Below are positions 7,876 to 15,251 of a stretch of 21,867 nt of DNA, piece by piece. The notes beneath the pieces are model-generated. The model saw only the letters and a list, made by a program, of their open reading frames with translations. It searched no databases and had not been told where the DNA came from. The DNA lies in contig JAXDKI010000087.1 of assembly GCA_034667245.1 (NCBI GenBank), forward strand, positions 1 to 21,867. The letters run 5' to 3'. This DNA comes from DATBFX01 sp034667245. GTDB lineage: Bacteria; Chloroflexota; Chloroflexia; Thermomicrobiales; UBA6265. Position 1 is the stretch's first letter. Each line of letters opens with the position of its first letter. The translations under genes and the position numbers were made by a program.

Positions 7876-8655
7876 GTGAGTCGATCTCTGAGCATGCCGA
7901 AGGTCGGTCAGCGGGACAAGAGCCTGCTGTGGAAGCTCTTGCCCTTTCTCGCCGCGGCAGTCGCGGTTGCCTTGATTTGGGCGGAGCGGCGCGCCAGCAA
8001 GCGCGGCGGATCGACGATGGGGACAGCACCAGCCGGCGCTCCCCCGATGCGCGAGCGCGACCCGGCTGCTGCATCGGTCGGGACCGAACCGCGGTTCGAA
8101 CGTCCGGCCGCGTATGCCACACCTGGCACGACCTCGGGCGCGATGGCGGGTGCGGAACCGGCGACGGCCGGACCTGACGTGGCGAATCAACCGGCGCCGA
8201 TCGCCGAAGCGGACGCGCCCGGTACGGCCTCGCCCGAGCAATTGGCGACGACCGGTCCTGACATGGCCGGCTGGGTCAGCGGGCTGGTAAGTGATACGGG
8301 CGCCGCTCCAGAGTCGGAGGAGACTGCGATCGCGTCACCTGGCACTGTCGAAGCGCCCGGCGGCGAGGCGACGACGGACGCAGGGGTTGGACGCACCGGG
8401 GCCGATGAGACGAGTAACGGCCTGATCCCAACTCCGGCCGCGGAGACGACCGCGATCCCAGAGAACGAGGGCAAGGGGTGGATCCACGTCGATGGTGTGA
8501 ACGATTGCCCGGCGGACTTCCCGATCAAGGGTAACGCCAGTTCGCGGATTTACCACCTGCCTGGGGAGCCGACGTACGAGGCGACGCATCCCGAGATCTG
8601 CTTCGCGACGGAAGAGGCGGCGGTCGAACTCGGTTACCGGGCACGCAAGCGCTGA
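7876..8655 (+). CDS. Membrane-anchored protein with C-terminal SUNSET-type domain
   Basis: The start is GTG 7876, five bases after AAAGGAGAT; a longer in-frame ATG-less extension upstream has no ribosome site. The 259-residue protein has one membrane helix at about 17-38, a long low-complexity Ala/Gly/Thr/Pro/Glu linker (40-198), and a compact C-terminal domain (201-259). That domain has the pattern Cys-Pro-x-Asp-Phe-Pro-Ile-Lys-Gly-Asn, then Ile-Tyr-His-Leu-Pro-Gly, then Ile-Cys-Phe-Ala-Thr-Glu-Glu-x-Ala and a Gly-Tyr-Arg end. I recognise this as the SUNSET-type domain found at C-termini in Actinobacteria and Chloroflexota. Cys211 and Cys242 could form a disulfide. The topology suggests the domain is displayed outside the membrane on a flexible stalk. 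Molecular function unknown. Confidence 0.85.
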   Translation: MSRSLSMPKVGQRDKSLLWKLLPFLAAAVAVALIWAERRASKRGGSTMGTAPAGAPPMRERDPAAASVGTEPRFERPAAYATPGTTSGAMAGAEPATAGPDVANQPAPIAEADAPGTASPEQLATTGPDMAGWVSGLVSDTGAAPESEETAIASPGTVEAPGGEATTDAGVGRTGADETSNGLIPTPAAETTAIPENEGKGWIHVDGVNDCPADFPIKGNASSRIYHLPGEPTYEATHPEICFATEEAAVELGYRARKR

Positions 8656-8692
8656 CCCAAGGCGCGGTTGCGCCGGGTCGTATCACCGCGCC

Positions 8693-8731
8693 GAGCCGGA
8701 GAGGACGCGGTTGGCCGCGCCCCTCCGGCTC
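8693..8731. terminator. Bidirectional hairpin terminator
   Basis: GAGCCGGAG at 8693-8701 pairs with CTCCGGCTC at 8723-8731, continuing inward with small mismatches through CGCGG/CCGCG to a TTGG loop. It is followed by AGTTTGT on the plus strand. It sits between convergent genes ending at 8655 and 8765, as expected for a shared terminator. Confidence 0.7.
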
Positions 8732-8764
8732 AGTTTGTACGACCAGGGCGATGCCCTGGCTCAG

Positions 8765-8929
8765 CTACGCCTTCTTAGCCCCACCGCTGAGCATGCGGAA
8801 GAGCTTGGTCCCGCAGACCGGGCAGGTTCCCTCCATGGCGGGCCGCCCGTTCTTCATCGTGACCTCTTTCGGGTCCTTGATCTCCCGCTTTTCGCGGCAC
8901 TTCACGCAATAAGCCTCGACTGCTGCCAT
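8765..8929 (-). CDS. DUF5679 small zinc-ribbon protein
   Basis: Fifty-four residues from ATG 8929, preceded by GGGGGAGG seven bases away; an alternative start at 8953 adds eight residues without a better ribosome site. It has two CxxC knuckles (CVKC and CPVC) separated by a conserved-looking segment with Ile-Lys-Asp-Pro, Thr-Met-Lys-Asn-Gly-Arg-Pro-Ala and Gly-Thr. These match the DUF5679 family, a rubredoxin-like zinc ribbon common in Chloroflexota and Actinobacteria. A structural zinc is likely. The role is unknown, and the basic tail (GGAKKA) could bind nucleic acid. It stands alone on the minus strand. Confidence 0.88.
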   Translation of the reverse strand: MAAVEAYCVKCREKREIKDPKEVTMKNGRPAMEGTCPVCGTKLFRMLSGGAKKA

Positions 8930-9287
8930 CCCGGTGCCTCCCCCTGACGTCAACGCCGCCGTCAGCGACGATGCGACGACCGCCTCAACGTCCGCTTCCG
9001 CGCCATCTTAGCGGAGGGAGCGGCCAAACGGTAGCCTTTGCGGCGACTCGTTTGTCTCGATTAGTGATCTTGGGACCAGAAAGTGTCCCCTGCAGCCCCA
9101 AAGCGATGCACGGATGGAAACCTACGGGCAGGTGAAGCACACTTCTCGCTCCACGCCACTCCCGACATCCTCTGCCACGACCGGCTTTGTTCCTGGCTCT
9201 TGCTCACTAGCGCGTCAGGCGTCCGATTACGTAGATCGGCTGAGTGCCGCATGAACCGCTTCCCCCGCCAGATACCCCGATCGTCGG
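8930..9287. other. Intergenic region without a supported gene
   Basis: No plausible reading frame. A small dyad, GGGAC and GTCCC, surrounds CAGAAAGT near 9073-9091. On the minus strand a TAAGAT -10-like hexamer (9010-9005) could serve the DUF5679 gene but has no good -35. Confidence 0.4.
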
Positions 9288-9545
9288 ATGCGCGACCTCG
9301 CCGGCGGCCCCAACGTCGAGGAGACGCTCCACCTGGTGAGGGGGCTCTGGACCGGCGACCTCTACCCGGCCGCGTGGAAGCCGGTGGCACCGACGCTGAC
9401 CGAAGTCATGGCGGCCAAGGCGACGACGGCAACAGGCGGCCCCACGGAGATCGCGCGGATGACGGACGAGACGCTCCAGGAAGAGGCCCGGCGCTCCGCT
9501 GAGGAACCTGAAGGAGGGAGAGTCGTCCTCCTTGAAACATCCTGA
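9288..9545 (+). pseudogene. Unrecognised gene remnant ending in a palindromic repeat
   Basis: The frame gives 85 residues with protein-like composition for the first 65 (a helical N-terminal part, then an Asp-Leu-Tyr-Pro-Ala-Ala-Trp-Lys-Pro-Val-Ala-Pro segment and two amphipathic helices). The last 20 residues are encoded by the left arm and loop of a palindromic repeat (9486-9559). No ribosome binding site precedes the ATG at 9288. This looks like an internal or C-terminal fragment of a larger protein, ended by a repeat. I cannot name the parent family. It could also be a small intact gene. Confidence 0.4.
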
Positions 9546-9559
9546 GCGGAGCGCTGGGC
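9486..9559. repeat. Palindromic intergenic repeat
   Basis: A GCCCGGCGCTCCGCT arm at 9486-9500 is mirrored at 9545-9559 with one mismatch. An inner AGGA/TCCT and AAGGAGG/CCTCCTT pairing closes around a 9-base loop, with a short unpaired internal loop. Total stem is about 26 paired bases. There is no T tract, so it reads as a palindromic repeat rather than a standard terminator. Confidence 0.75.
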
Positions 9560-9569
9560 ATGGTTGAGA

Positions 9570-9611
9570 TTGACTTAGTGGCACGACGAACTCATAGATG
9601 TGGTAGATAAT
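9570..9611 (+). promoter_or_regulatory. Possible promoter of the L,D-transpeptidase gene
   Basis: TTGACT (9570-9575) is a good -35. The -10 is uncertain: CATAGA after 17 bases, TAGATG after 19, or an unpaired GATAAT at 9606-9611. The region precedes the gene start at 9660. Confidence 0.3.
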
Positions 9612-9659
9612 GGTTCTCCGTCCAGGGGATCATGGACGGCTGAGGGAGGAAGGGTTGAC

Positions 9660-10475
9660 GTGATCGGTCCTGTCGTTGTTCGTCTGTTACTTGTCGGCGT
9701 GTCACTGATGGCGGCGTCCGCCGGCTCTCTCCAATCTGTTTCGGCAGCCCGGAGTACATCGGGTACCAGCGTCAGCATCTCACTCAACTGCGTGGCACGT
9801 ACGGAGCGGATTCGGATCACCAACGCGAGTGGTGCACCAATCACCGTCGAATCGATCGGGACGCTCGCCGATCCTCTGCCGTCCGAGCCGTTCACGGTTG
9901 GGGCCCAGATTCCTGCCGGCGGCACACGCCTCTGGCAGTCCGGGGCAAAGGCGACGGGGAAGCACGTACTCTCTCGTGAAGAAGTGCTTAGCAACATCGC
10001 TGGGGACGACGAAGGGGTCAAAGTGGTGACCTCGGTCGGCACCCTGACCGCTCGCTGCCCGAAGGTGGCGCCGCCGACGGGAGAGAAGTGGATCGAAGTC
10101 GGTCTCGCTAGCCAGACGCTGACCGCCTGGCAGGGGGACTTCCGCGTCGCCGAGAAGACGGTCAGCACCGGCAAACCGGGATTCGTCACGCCGCCGGGCA
10201 CGTTCTTCGTCAACCTGAAATTCGAAACCGAGGACATGAATACCTGCCTCAACGACGAGTGCTGGAACATCCCAGATGTCCCGTGGGTGATGTACTTCAC
10301 TCACGACGGTGTGGCATTCCACGGAGCCTACTGGCACAACAACTTTGGCCAGCCGCGAACCCATGGCTGCGTGAACTTACCCGTGTCGGCGGCGAAGTGG
10401 CTCTACGAATGGGCGCCGATGGGAACGCGTGTCTGGATCCACGACGAAGGAAAGCCCACGTTGCGGTCGGGTTGA
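9660..10475 (+). CDS. Exported L,D-transpeptidase (YkuD domain)
   Basis: It forms or edits peptidoglycan cross-links outside the membrane using an active-site cysteine and tetrapeptide stems. I chose GTG 9660 because GGGAGGAAGGG lies six bases upstream and the protein then starts with a signal peptide (about 1-30); ATG 9600 has no ribosome site. The product is 271 residues. An N-terminal domain at about 35-135 is beta-rich and unassigned. The YkuD domain runs from about 143 to 262, with the catalytic motif His-Gly-Cys-Val-Asn (His235, Cys237), the upstream His221 and a Thr-Pro-Pro-Gly turn typical of the family. Two extra cysteines in a Cys-Leu-Asn-Asp-Glu-Cys loop (about 196-201) may form a disulfide. 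It converges with the NAD(P)HX epimerase gene, 28 bases away. Confidence 0.93.
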   Translation: MIGPVVVRLLLVGVSLMAASAGSLQSVSAARSTSGTSVSISLNCVARTERIRITNASGAPITVESIGTLADPLPSEPFTVGAQIPAGGTRLWQSGAKATGKHVLSREEVLSNIAGDDEGVKVVTSVGTLTARCPKVAPPTGEKWIEVGLASQTLTAWQGDFRVAEKTVSTGKPGFVTPPGTFFVNLKFETEDMNTCLNDECWNIPDVPWVMYFTHDGVAFHGAYWHNNFGQPRTHGCVNLPVSAAKWLYEWAPMGTRVWIHDEGKPTLRSG

Positions 10476-10503
10476 TCGCTCGCCGAAGTGGACTCTCCTC
10501 GCG

Positions 10504-11232
10504 TTAGCGGTCCATTGGGAGAAAATCGTCGCTCGCGAACAGCGGATCCACCTCTATCCCGAGTCGCGCGTAGGCCGCGCGTGGTACCCCGATGTCGGCG
10601 ACGACCAATTCGCCAATGACCAGGCGTGAGGCCGGCGTGAACAAGCCAGTCTTTGGCAGCGCCAATGTCAAGGTCGCGGCGGCGCGGATGCAGGGGTCGT
10701 AGACGTTTCCGTTCGTTGCCTCCAATCCCGAGGGGAGATCGACGGCGAGGATGGGCGCCTTCTGTGCATTCGCGGCGGCGATCAACGCGGCAGTTTCGCC
10801 CGACGGTGCCCCGGTGAGGCTGAATCCGAGGAGCGCGTCGATCACCAGGTCCGTTTCGGGCACGCGTGGCGATGTCGTTGGCGGGTGGATCGGCACGCCG
10901 AGTTGCTCAAGGATCGCGAGCTGGTGCCTGGCGATCCCTTTGTCGGGGATGGGGTGACGCCCAAGGCACACCTCCGGTAAGGCCCCCCAGGCATGCAGGA
11001 AGCGGGCGGCGACCATGCCGTCGCCGCCGTTCCCGCCGCTCCCACAGAGGACGGCGATCCGCTTGCCGCGGGCATCGCCGCCGAGGAACCGCTGCCGGGC
11101 GAAGACAGCGACGGCGCGACCCGCGACCTCCATCAGCTGGAGTGTCTCGACACCGAACTCCTCCAGCATGATCCGGTCGATCTCGGCCATCTGATTCGCC
11201 GTGAGGGCCGGGATCGCTTGCCGTGTGTCCAT
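10504..11232 (-). CDS. nnrE: NAD(P)H-hydrate epimerase (YjeF N-terminal domain only)
   Basis: This repair enzyme interconverts R and S forms of hydrated NAD(P)H so that a partner dehydratase can restore NAD(P)H. The start is ATG 11232, preceded by AGGAGGAG; an upstream frame to 11283 lacks a site. The 242 residues show the family's Gly-Ser-Gly-Gly-Asn-Gly-Gly-Asp-Gly nucleotide motif (64-72), Asp-Ala-Leu-Leu-Gly (132-136), Val-Asp-Leu-Pro-Ser-Gly (164-169) and Leu-Pro-Lys-Thr-Gly-Leu (192-197). In many bacteria this domain is fused to the ADP-dependent dehydratase NnrD; here it stands alone. It is downstream of, and on the same strand as, the amidohydrolase, 147 bases apart with a palindromic repeat between them. 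Confidence 0.93.
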   Translation of the reverse strand: MDTRQAIPALTANQMAEIDRIMLEEFGVETLQLMEVAGRAVAVFARQRFLGGDARGKRIAVLCGSGGNGGDGMVAARFLHAWGALPEVCLGRHPIPDKGIARHQLAILEQLGVPIHPPTTSPRVPETDLVIDALLGFSLTGAPSGETAALIAAANAQKAPILAVDLPSGLEATNGNVYDPCIRAAATLTLALPKTGLFTPASRLVIGELVVADIGVPRAAYARLGIEVDPLFASDDFLPMDR

Positions 11233-11269
11233 TGCGGCTCCTCCTGCCTTCGCCACCTCTCGCGGAGAG

Positions 11270-11355
11270 AGATTCCTCGACAAGCTCGGAATGACGATGG
11301 TCGTTGGCGGTGCCGCCCCTCTCCTGTCATTCCGAGCGAAGCCGAGAAATTCCTC
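11270..11355. repeat. Palindromic intergenic repeat (TCATTCCGAG type)
   Basis: GCTCGGAATGAC at 11284-11295 is mirrored by GTCATTCCGAGC at 11326-11337 (12 bases exact). Outer arms, GATTCCTCG and CGAGAAATTCC, pair imperfectly. The GTCATTCCGAGCGAAGC-type core is a widespread bacterial intergenic repeat. It lies between the amidohydrolase and the epimerase genes. Confidence 0.8.
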
Positions 11356-11379
11356 TTCGACCTGAGGCGACGAACCGAT

Positions 11380-12933
11380 CTACGGGAGCACGCGACCCGG
11401 CAGAGCCCCCGTCGGCTTGCCGTCCAGAACCACGGTCTGGCCGTTGACGAGGACGCGGTCGATGCCGACCGGTTCCAGGCGCGGTTCGTCCCAGGTTGCG
11501 CGGTCGGCGACGTGTTCGGGGTCGAAGATGACGACGTCGGCGGCGCAGCCGGCGGCGAGGCGACCTCGATCTTTGATCCGGAACCGTTCGGCCGGGAACG
11601 CGGACATCTTGTGGATGGCCGTTTCCAGGGTGACCGCGCCCGTCTCGCGGGCCAGTCGCAGGGCGCGGGCAAAGCAGCCGTAGCCGCGGGGGTGGCCCGA
11701 CTGGCCATGGTAGACGCCGTCACTGGCGACCATCATCCGCGGGTGCCGGAAGGTGCGCTCCGCCATCCGCCGGTGCGCGTCCACCGTGCCCGGCTGGTAG
11801 TAGACCATCAGCGGGTGCGGTCGCTCCTCGTCGAGGACGCGAATCGCGAAGTCGCCGATGTCCTCGCCCTCGTAAGCAGCCGCGTCCGTGATGCTCATGC
11901 CAATGTAGCGACCGCTGCCGGTCGCAACGAAGACGGCTCGTGCCCCCCGATCGATTCCGGCCAGCAGGTTGCGGCGGAGATGGTCGCGCATCTCCTGTCG
12001 CGTCGCCGGATAGCCGAGGCGCTGCGCGATACCCGGCGGTCCGCCCGCCTGTGCCCAGGTGGGGAGCATCAAGGCAAGGTGGGTGCAGCCGGCTGGGTAC
12101 ATGTACGACTCGAAGGTCAGGTCGCAGATGTCGGCGGCCTCCTCGAGCAGCTTCTCCGTCACATCGGTGACGTGCTCGTGCGAGACGTGGACCGGGACGT
12201 CTGCTTCCCGGCCGATCTCCATCGCCTCGCGCCAGGCCTGGGCCTGACCGAGGTCGGTGTAGCGGAGATGGGCGGCGTAGATGCCGTCGTATTCGCGGAC
12301 GACTTTGCTCAGCTCGATCAGCTCGCGGGTGTCTGCGTAGGCGCTTGGTTGGTAGTCGAGACCGAGGCAGAGGCAGGTGGCACCGACCTCCAACCAGGCA
12401 CGGGTCGTCCGTTTCATCCGCTCCAGTTCGTCGTCGCTCGCCGGGCGGGGTGACCACCCCATCGCCTCCAGTCGGACGGCGCAGTGGGGTACCTGCGGCA
12501 GCACGTTGACGGGCGTATTGCCGGGGAAGATACCCAGGAACGCCTCTGGTGTCGGCCAATCGAGCGACAGCTCGACGGAGGGCTCGCCGATGAAGGGCCG
12601 GGTGAAGTCCCACAGCTGGCGCGCCAGCTCCGCGGGCAGCGGCGCCCAACCGAAGCCGTCCGGGGCAAGGAGGTGCGTCGTGACCCCCTGGAGGACGCTG
12701 CCGTAGCGGTGGGGACCGCCGAGCAGTGCGATCTCGGAGTGAACATGGACGTCGATGAACCCCGGTGCGACGACCTTACCACGAGCGTCGATCACCGTCC
12801 CGGCACTCGCCCCGTCCAGACGGTCGACCGTAACGATGCGATCACCGGCGATGCCGACGTCGGCGACGCGCGCGGTGGCGTCGGCCGTGCCGTCGATCAC
12901 CGTGCCATTTGCGATCAGAATGTCGAACTCCAC
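11380..12933 (-). CDS. N-acyl-D-amino-acid deacylase-like amidohydrolase
   Basis: A metal-dependent hydrolase of the Amidohydrolase_3 (D-aminoacylase) type; the likely reaction is removal of an acyl group from an N-acyl-D-amino acid, though the substrate is not shown by sequence. I take GTG 12933 as the start, four bases after GGGAGAGG, giving 517 residues; an upstream extension to 13074 is poor in composition. A beta strand and Gly-rich turn open the protein, then Ala-Pro-Gly-Phe-Ile-Asp-Val-His-Val-His carries the metal ligands His63 and His65. The C-terminal third has the family's Ser-Asp-Gly with His-Pro-Arg, Lys-Met-Ser, and Asp-Arg-Gly then Gly-x-x-Ala-Asp-Val-Val-Ile-Phe-Asp-Pro pattern. 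The protein is cytoplasmic (no signal). It is divergent from the histidine kinase. Confidence 0.9.
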   Translation of the reverse strand: MEFDILIANGTVIDGTADATARVADVGIAGDRIVTVDRLDGASAGTVIDARGKVVAPGFIDVHVHSEIALLGGPHRYGSVLQGVTTHLLAPDGFGWAPLPAELARQLWDFTRPFIGEPSVELSLDWPTPEAFLGIFPGNTPVNVLPQVPHCAVRLEAMGWSPRPASDDELERMKRTTRAWLEVGATCLCLGLDYQPSAYADTRELIELSKVVREYDGIYAAHLRYTDLGQAQAWREAMEIGREADVPVHVSHEHVTDVTEKLLEEAADICDLTFESYMYPAGCTHLALMLPTWAQAGGPPGIAQRLGYPATRQEMRDHLRRNLLAGIDRGARAVFVATGSGRYIGMSITDAAAYEGEDIGDFAIRVLDEERPHPLMVYYQPGTVDAHRRMAERTFRHPRMMVASDGVYHGQSGHPRGYGCFARALRLARETGAVTLETAIHKMSAFPAERFRIKDRGRLAAGCAADVVIFDPEHVADRATWDEPRLEPVGIDRVLVNGQTVVLDGKPTGALPGRVLP

Positions 12934-13215
12934 TGACCTCTCCCTACGACATCGACGCGCCCAACCGGCGGCGCCGTAGTCTACCGACTCCTGGAGCTGC
13001 GGCGGAGACGGTCCAAATGGGATGGAGGGCGACCAGCGACGAACCAGCGAACGGGCGCAGAGTGACTGAGTCATCTGGGTCGCGGCCGAGTGGGATGCTA
13101 TCCTAATGCCCCTTCATGTGGGCGGGCATCATCGCGAGTTGTCCGCGGTTTTGTCGTGCCAGGGAGGTAGGCTCTGAACCGATCGAGTTCCTCTGCGCTT
13201 GCCAATGGTGCGCCG

Positions 13216-15045
13216 GTGACGTTCGACGCCGCGTTGATCCAGGGTCGCCTTGGCGACCCGGAACGATTGTCCGCGCTCGCCCGCCTGAAGTTGGTTGGGA
13301 CACCGCGGGAGGAATCGTTCGACCGGCTTGCTCGCCTCGCAACGCGGCTGCTCGGCGCGCCTGGAGCGCTGGTCAACCTGGTGACCGACGAGGTCCAGTT
13401 CTGCAAGAGCAGCGTCGGCCTGCCGGAGCCGTGGGCCTCCGAGGGACTGCCGCTGAGCTACGGCCTCTGCCCCTACACGGTGGCCAGCGGCGAACCGCTG
13501 GTTGTCGACGATGCCCGTGTCGATCCACGCTTTTGCGAGAACGCTGGCGTGCGCGAGCTCGGCATCGCCGGTTACGCCGGCGTACCGCTGCTCGTGAGCG
13601 ATGGGCACGCCGTCGGTGCCCTCTGCGCCTTCGACGGGCGAACTCGCAGCTGGACTGCGGACGACCTGCAGACACTGCAGGATCTGGCCGCCGCGGTGAT
13701 GACCGAGATCGAGCTGCGGGTGGCGTCGGAGGCAGCGCTGGAACGCGAGCGGCAACTTCGGGAAGAGCGCGAGACCCTCGAAACGATCAATCACGTCGGT
13801 CGTCTGCTCACGGCCGAGTTCGACATTGCCACGCTCGTTCAGGCGGTCACCGACGCGGCGACCACGCTGACGGCTGCCCAGTTCGGCGCCTTCTTCTACA
13901 ACGCGCTCGACGAGCGCGGCGAGTACTACACGCTCTACGCAATCGCGGGTGTGCCTCGCGAAGCGTTCGCGCGATTTCCGCTCCCCCGCAACTCCGGACT
14001 CTTCGGCCCCACCTTTCGGGGCGAGGGGATCGTCCGCCTCGCGAACGTGCGACTCGATCCCCGCTTCGGTCAGAACCCGCCCTATTACGGCATGCCGCCC
14101 GGTCACCTCCCCGTCGTCAGCCACCTTGCCGTACCGGTGATCGGACGGTCGGGGGAAGTGCTGGGTGGGCTCTTCTTCGGCCACGCGGAACCCGGCGTCT
14201 TTACGGAGCGTGCGGAGCAGCTCGTCGTCGGGTTGGCAGCCCAGGCGGCGGTCGCGATCGAGAACGCGCGCCTCTACCAGCAGGCGCAACAGGAAATCGA
14301 GGAGCGGCGGCGGGCCGAAACGGAAAAGCAGGCGTTCGTGGACGCAGTTGCCCACGACCTGCAAAACCCCCTCGGCGCCGCCAAGGCTCAGGCGCAGCTC
14401 CTTGCCCGTCGAGTCCGGCGGGGCGTCGCCGATGCAGAGACGATCGGGGCCGGCCTCACCGCCATCGACGGCGCCGTGACTCGGGCGAGCAGGCTGATCA
14501 CGGAACTGCTCGACGTCGCGCACATGGAAGCGGACCGGCCGCTCGATTTGCACCGGACCCCGACCGATCTGGTGGCGCTGGCGCGGGATTGTGTCGCCGA
14601 CGCGGAAGCCGCCTCGCCGCAGCATGTGATTCGACTCGAGGCCGAGGCGGCCGAAGTCGTCGGTATCTGGGACGCCGCTCGCCTGGGGCGGGTTTTGGCT
14701 AACCTCTTGTCCAACGCGGTCAAGTACAGCCCGCCGACGAGCGAGGTCGTCGTTCGGGTCGGACGGGTAGATGGGGAAGAGGGCGCGGTCGCCCTGCTCG
14801 CGGTCGTGGACAGGGGCGTCGGTATCCCAGCCGCGGATCTGCCGCGCATCTTCAATCGGTTCCACCGAGGCGGCAATGTCGCGGGACGGTTCGCCGGCAC
14901 CGGAATCGGGTTGTGGGGTGCGCAACGGATCGCCGCGGCGCACGGCGGGACGATCGCGATCGATAGCCGTGAGGGTGCGGGGACGACTGTGACGGTGCGG
15001 TTGCCGCTGGCGCCAGCCGAGGTGCAATCGGAAACGGAGGACTAA
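13216..15045 (+). CDS. GAF-GAF sensor histidine kinase, orphan
   Basis: A soluble two-component sensor kinase. Given here from GTG 13216 (609 residues), but a CTG at 13174 has the far better ribosome site and may be the true start, adding 14 residues. GAF domain 1 is at about 25-168 (with Leu-Cys-Pro-Tyr-Thr-Val at 84-89), a short helical linker at 168-190, GAF domain 2 at about 192-352, coiled coil at 352-372. The HisKA domain has phosphoacceptor His380 in an Ala-His-Asp-Leu-Gln-Asn-Pro-Leu box. The ATPase domain has the N box at 500, G1 (Asp-Arg-Gly-Val-Gly) at 532-536, F box at about 546-549 and G2 (Gly-Thr-Gly-Ile-Gly-Leu) at 561-566. It has no membrane segment, so it reads a cytoplasmic signal. 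No response regulator gene is beside it. Confidence 0.93.
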   Translation: MTFDAALIQGRLGDPERLSALARLKLVGTPREESFDRLARLATRLLGAPGALVNLVTDEVQFCKSSVGLPEPWASEGLPLSYGLCPYTVASGEPLVVDDARVDPRFCENAGVRELGIAGYAGVPLLVSDGHAVGALCAFDGRTRSWTADDLQTLQDLAAAVMTEIELRVASEAALERERQLREERETLETINHVGRLLTAEFDIATLVQAVTDAATTLTAAQFGAFFYNALDERGEYYTLYAIAGVPREAFARFPLPRNSGLFGPTFRGEGIVRLANVRLDPRFGQNPPYYGMPPGHLPVVSHLAVPVIGRSGEVLGGLFFGHAEPGVFTERAEQLVVGLAAQAAVAIENARLYQQAQQEIEERRRAETEKQAFVDAVAHDLQNPLGAAKAQAQLLARRVRRGVADAETIGAGLTAIDGAVTRASRLITELLDVAHMEADRPLDLHRTPTDLVALARDCVADAEAASPQHVIRLEAEAAEVVGIWDAARLGRVLANLLSNAVKYSPPTSEVVVRVGRVDGEEGAVALLAVVDRGVGIPAADLPRIFNRFHRGGNVAGRFAGTGIGLWGAQRIAAAHGGTIAIDSREGAGTTVTVRLPLAPAEVQSETED

Positions 15046-15079
15046 GACGGCCGGTTGCAAGGCCAAATGACAACTAAGG

Positions 15080-15094
15080 TGAAAGTGATTCTCA
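15080..15094. promoter_or_regulatory. Fur-family-like 7-1-7 dyad
   Basis: TGAAAGTGATTCTCA reads as a TGA-n-A-x-T-n-ATT-n-TCA dyad and matches about 12 of 14 positions of the Fur consensus core. It lies 8 bases before the -35 of the promoter at 15103. Whether a Fur-family regulator binds it is unknown; a chance dyad is possible. Confidence 0.35.
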
Positions 15095-15102
15095 CATGGC
15101 TC

Positions 15103-15131
15103 TTGACGATCTCACTCCCGCTCTCTAAGAT
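15103..15131 (+). promoter_or_regulatory. Sigma-A promoter of the ABC transporter operon
   Basis: TTGACG (15103-15108) and TAAGAT (15126-15131) are separated by exactly 17 bases, the best promoter match in the window. Transcription would start near 15138, about 114 bases before the first start codon. The leader begins with a small GCGGCGACCGCCGC hairpin. Confidence 0.65.
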
Positions 15132-15251
15132 CACGCCGTCCTAGCTGCGGCGACCGCCGCACCGAAGAATGCTTCGCCCGCCATGGGTGCGTAGGCGACA
15201 TGATAAGAGGCCGCCCGCTTCGACCAGCGAACGGCAGGAGGAGGCCCTGGA

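Noticed and set aside
9060..9100. Insertion sequence end near the GGGAC/GTCCC dyad
   Set aside because: The minus-strand frame ending here has no transposase motif, and no second terminal repeat was found.
13129..15066. 645-residue minus-strand frame opposite the histidine kinase
   Set aside because: Shadow of the kinase; the plus-strand product has complete kinase motifs.
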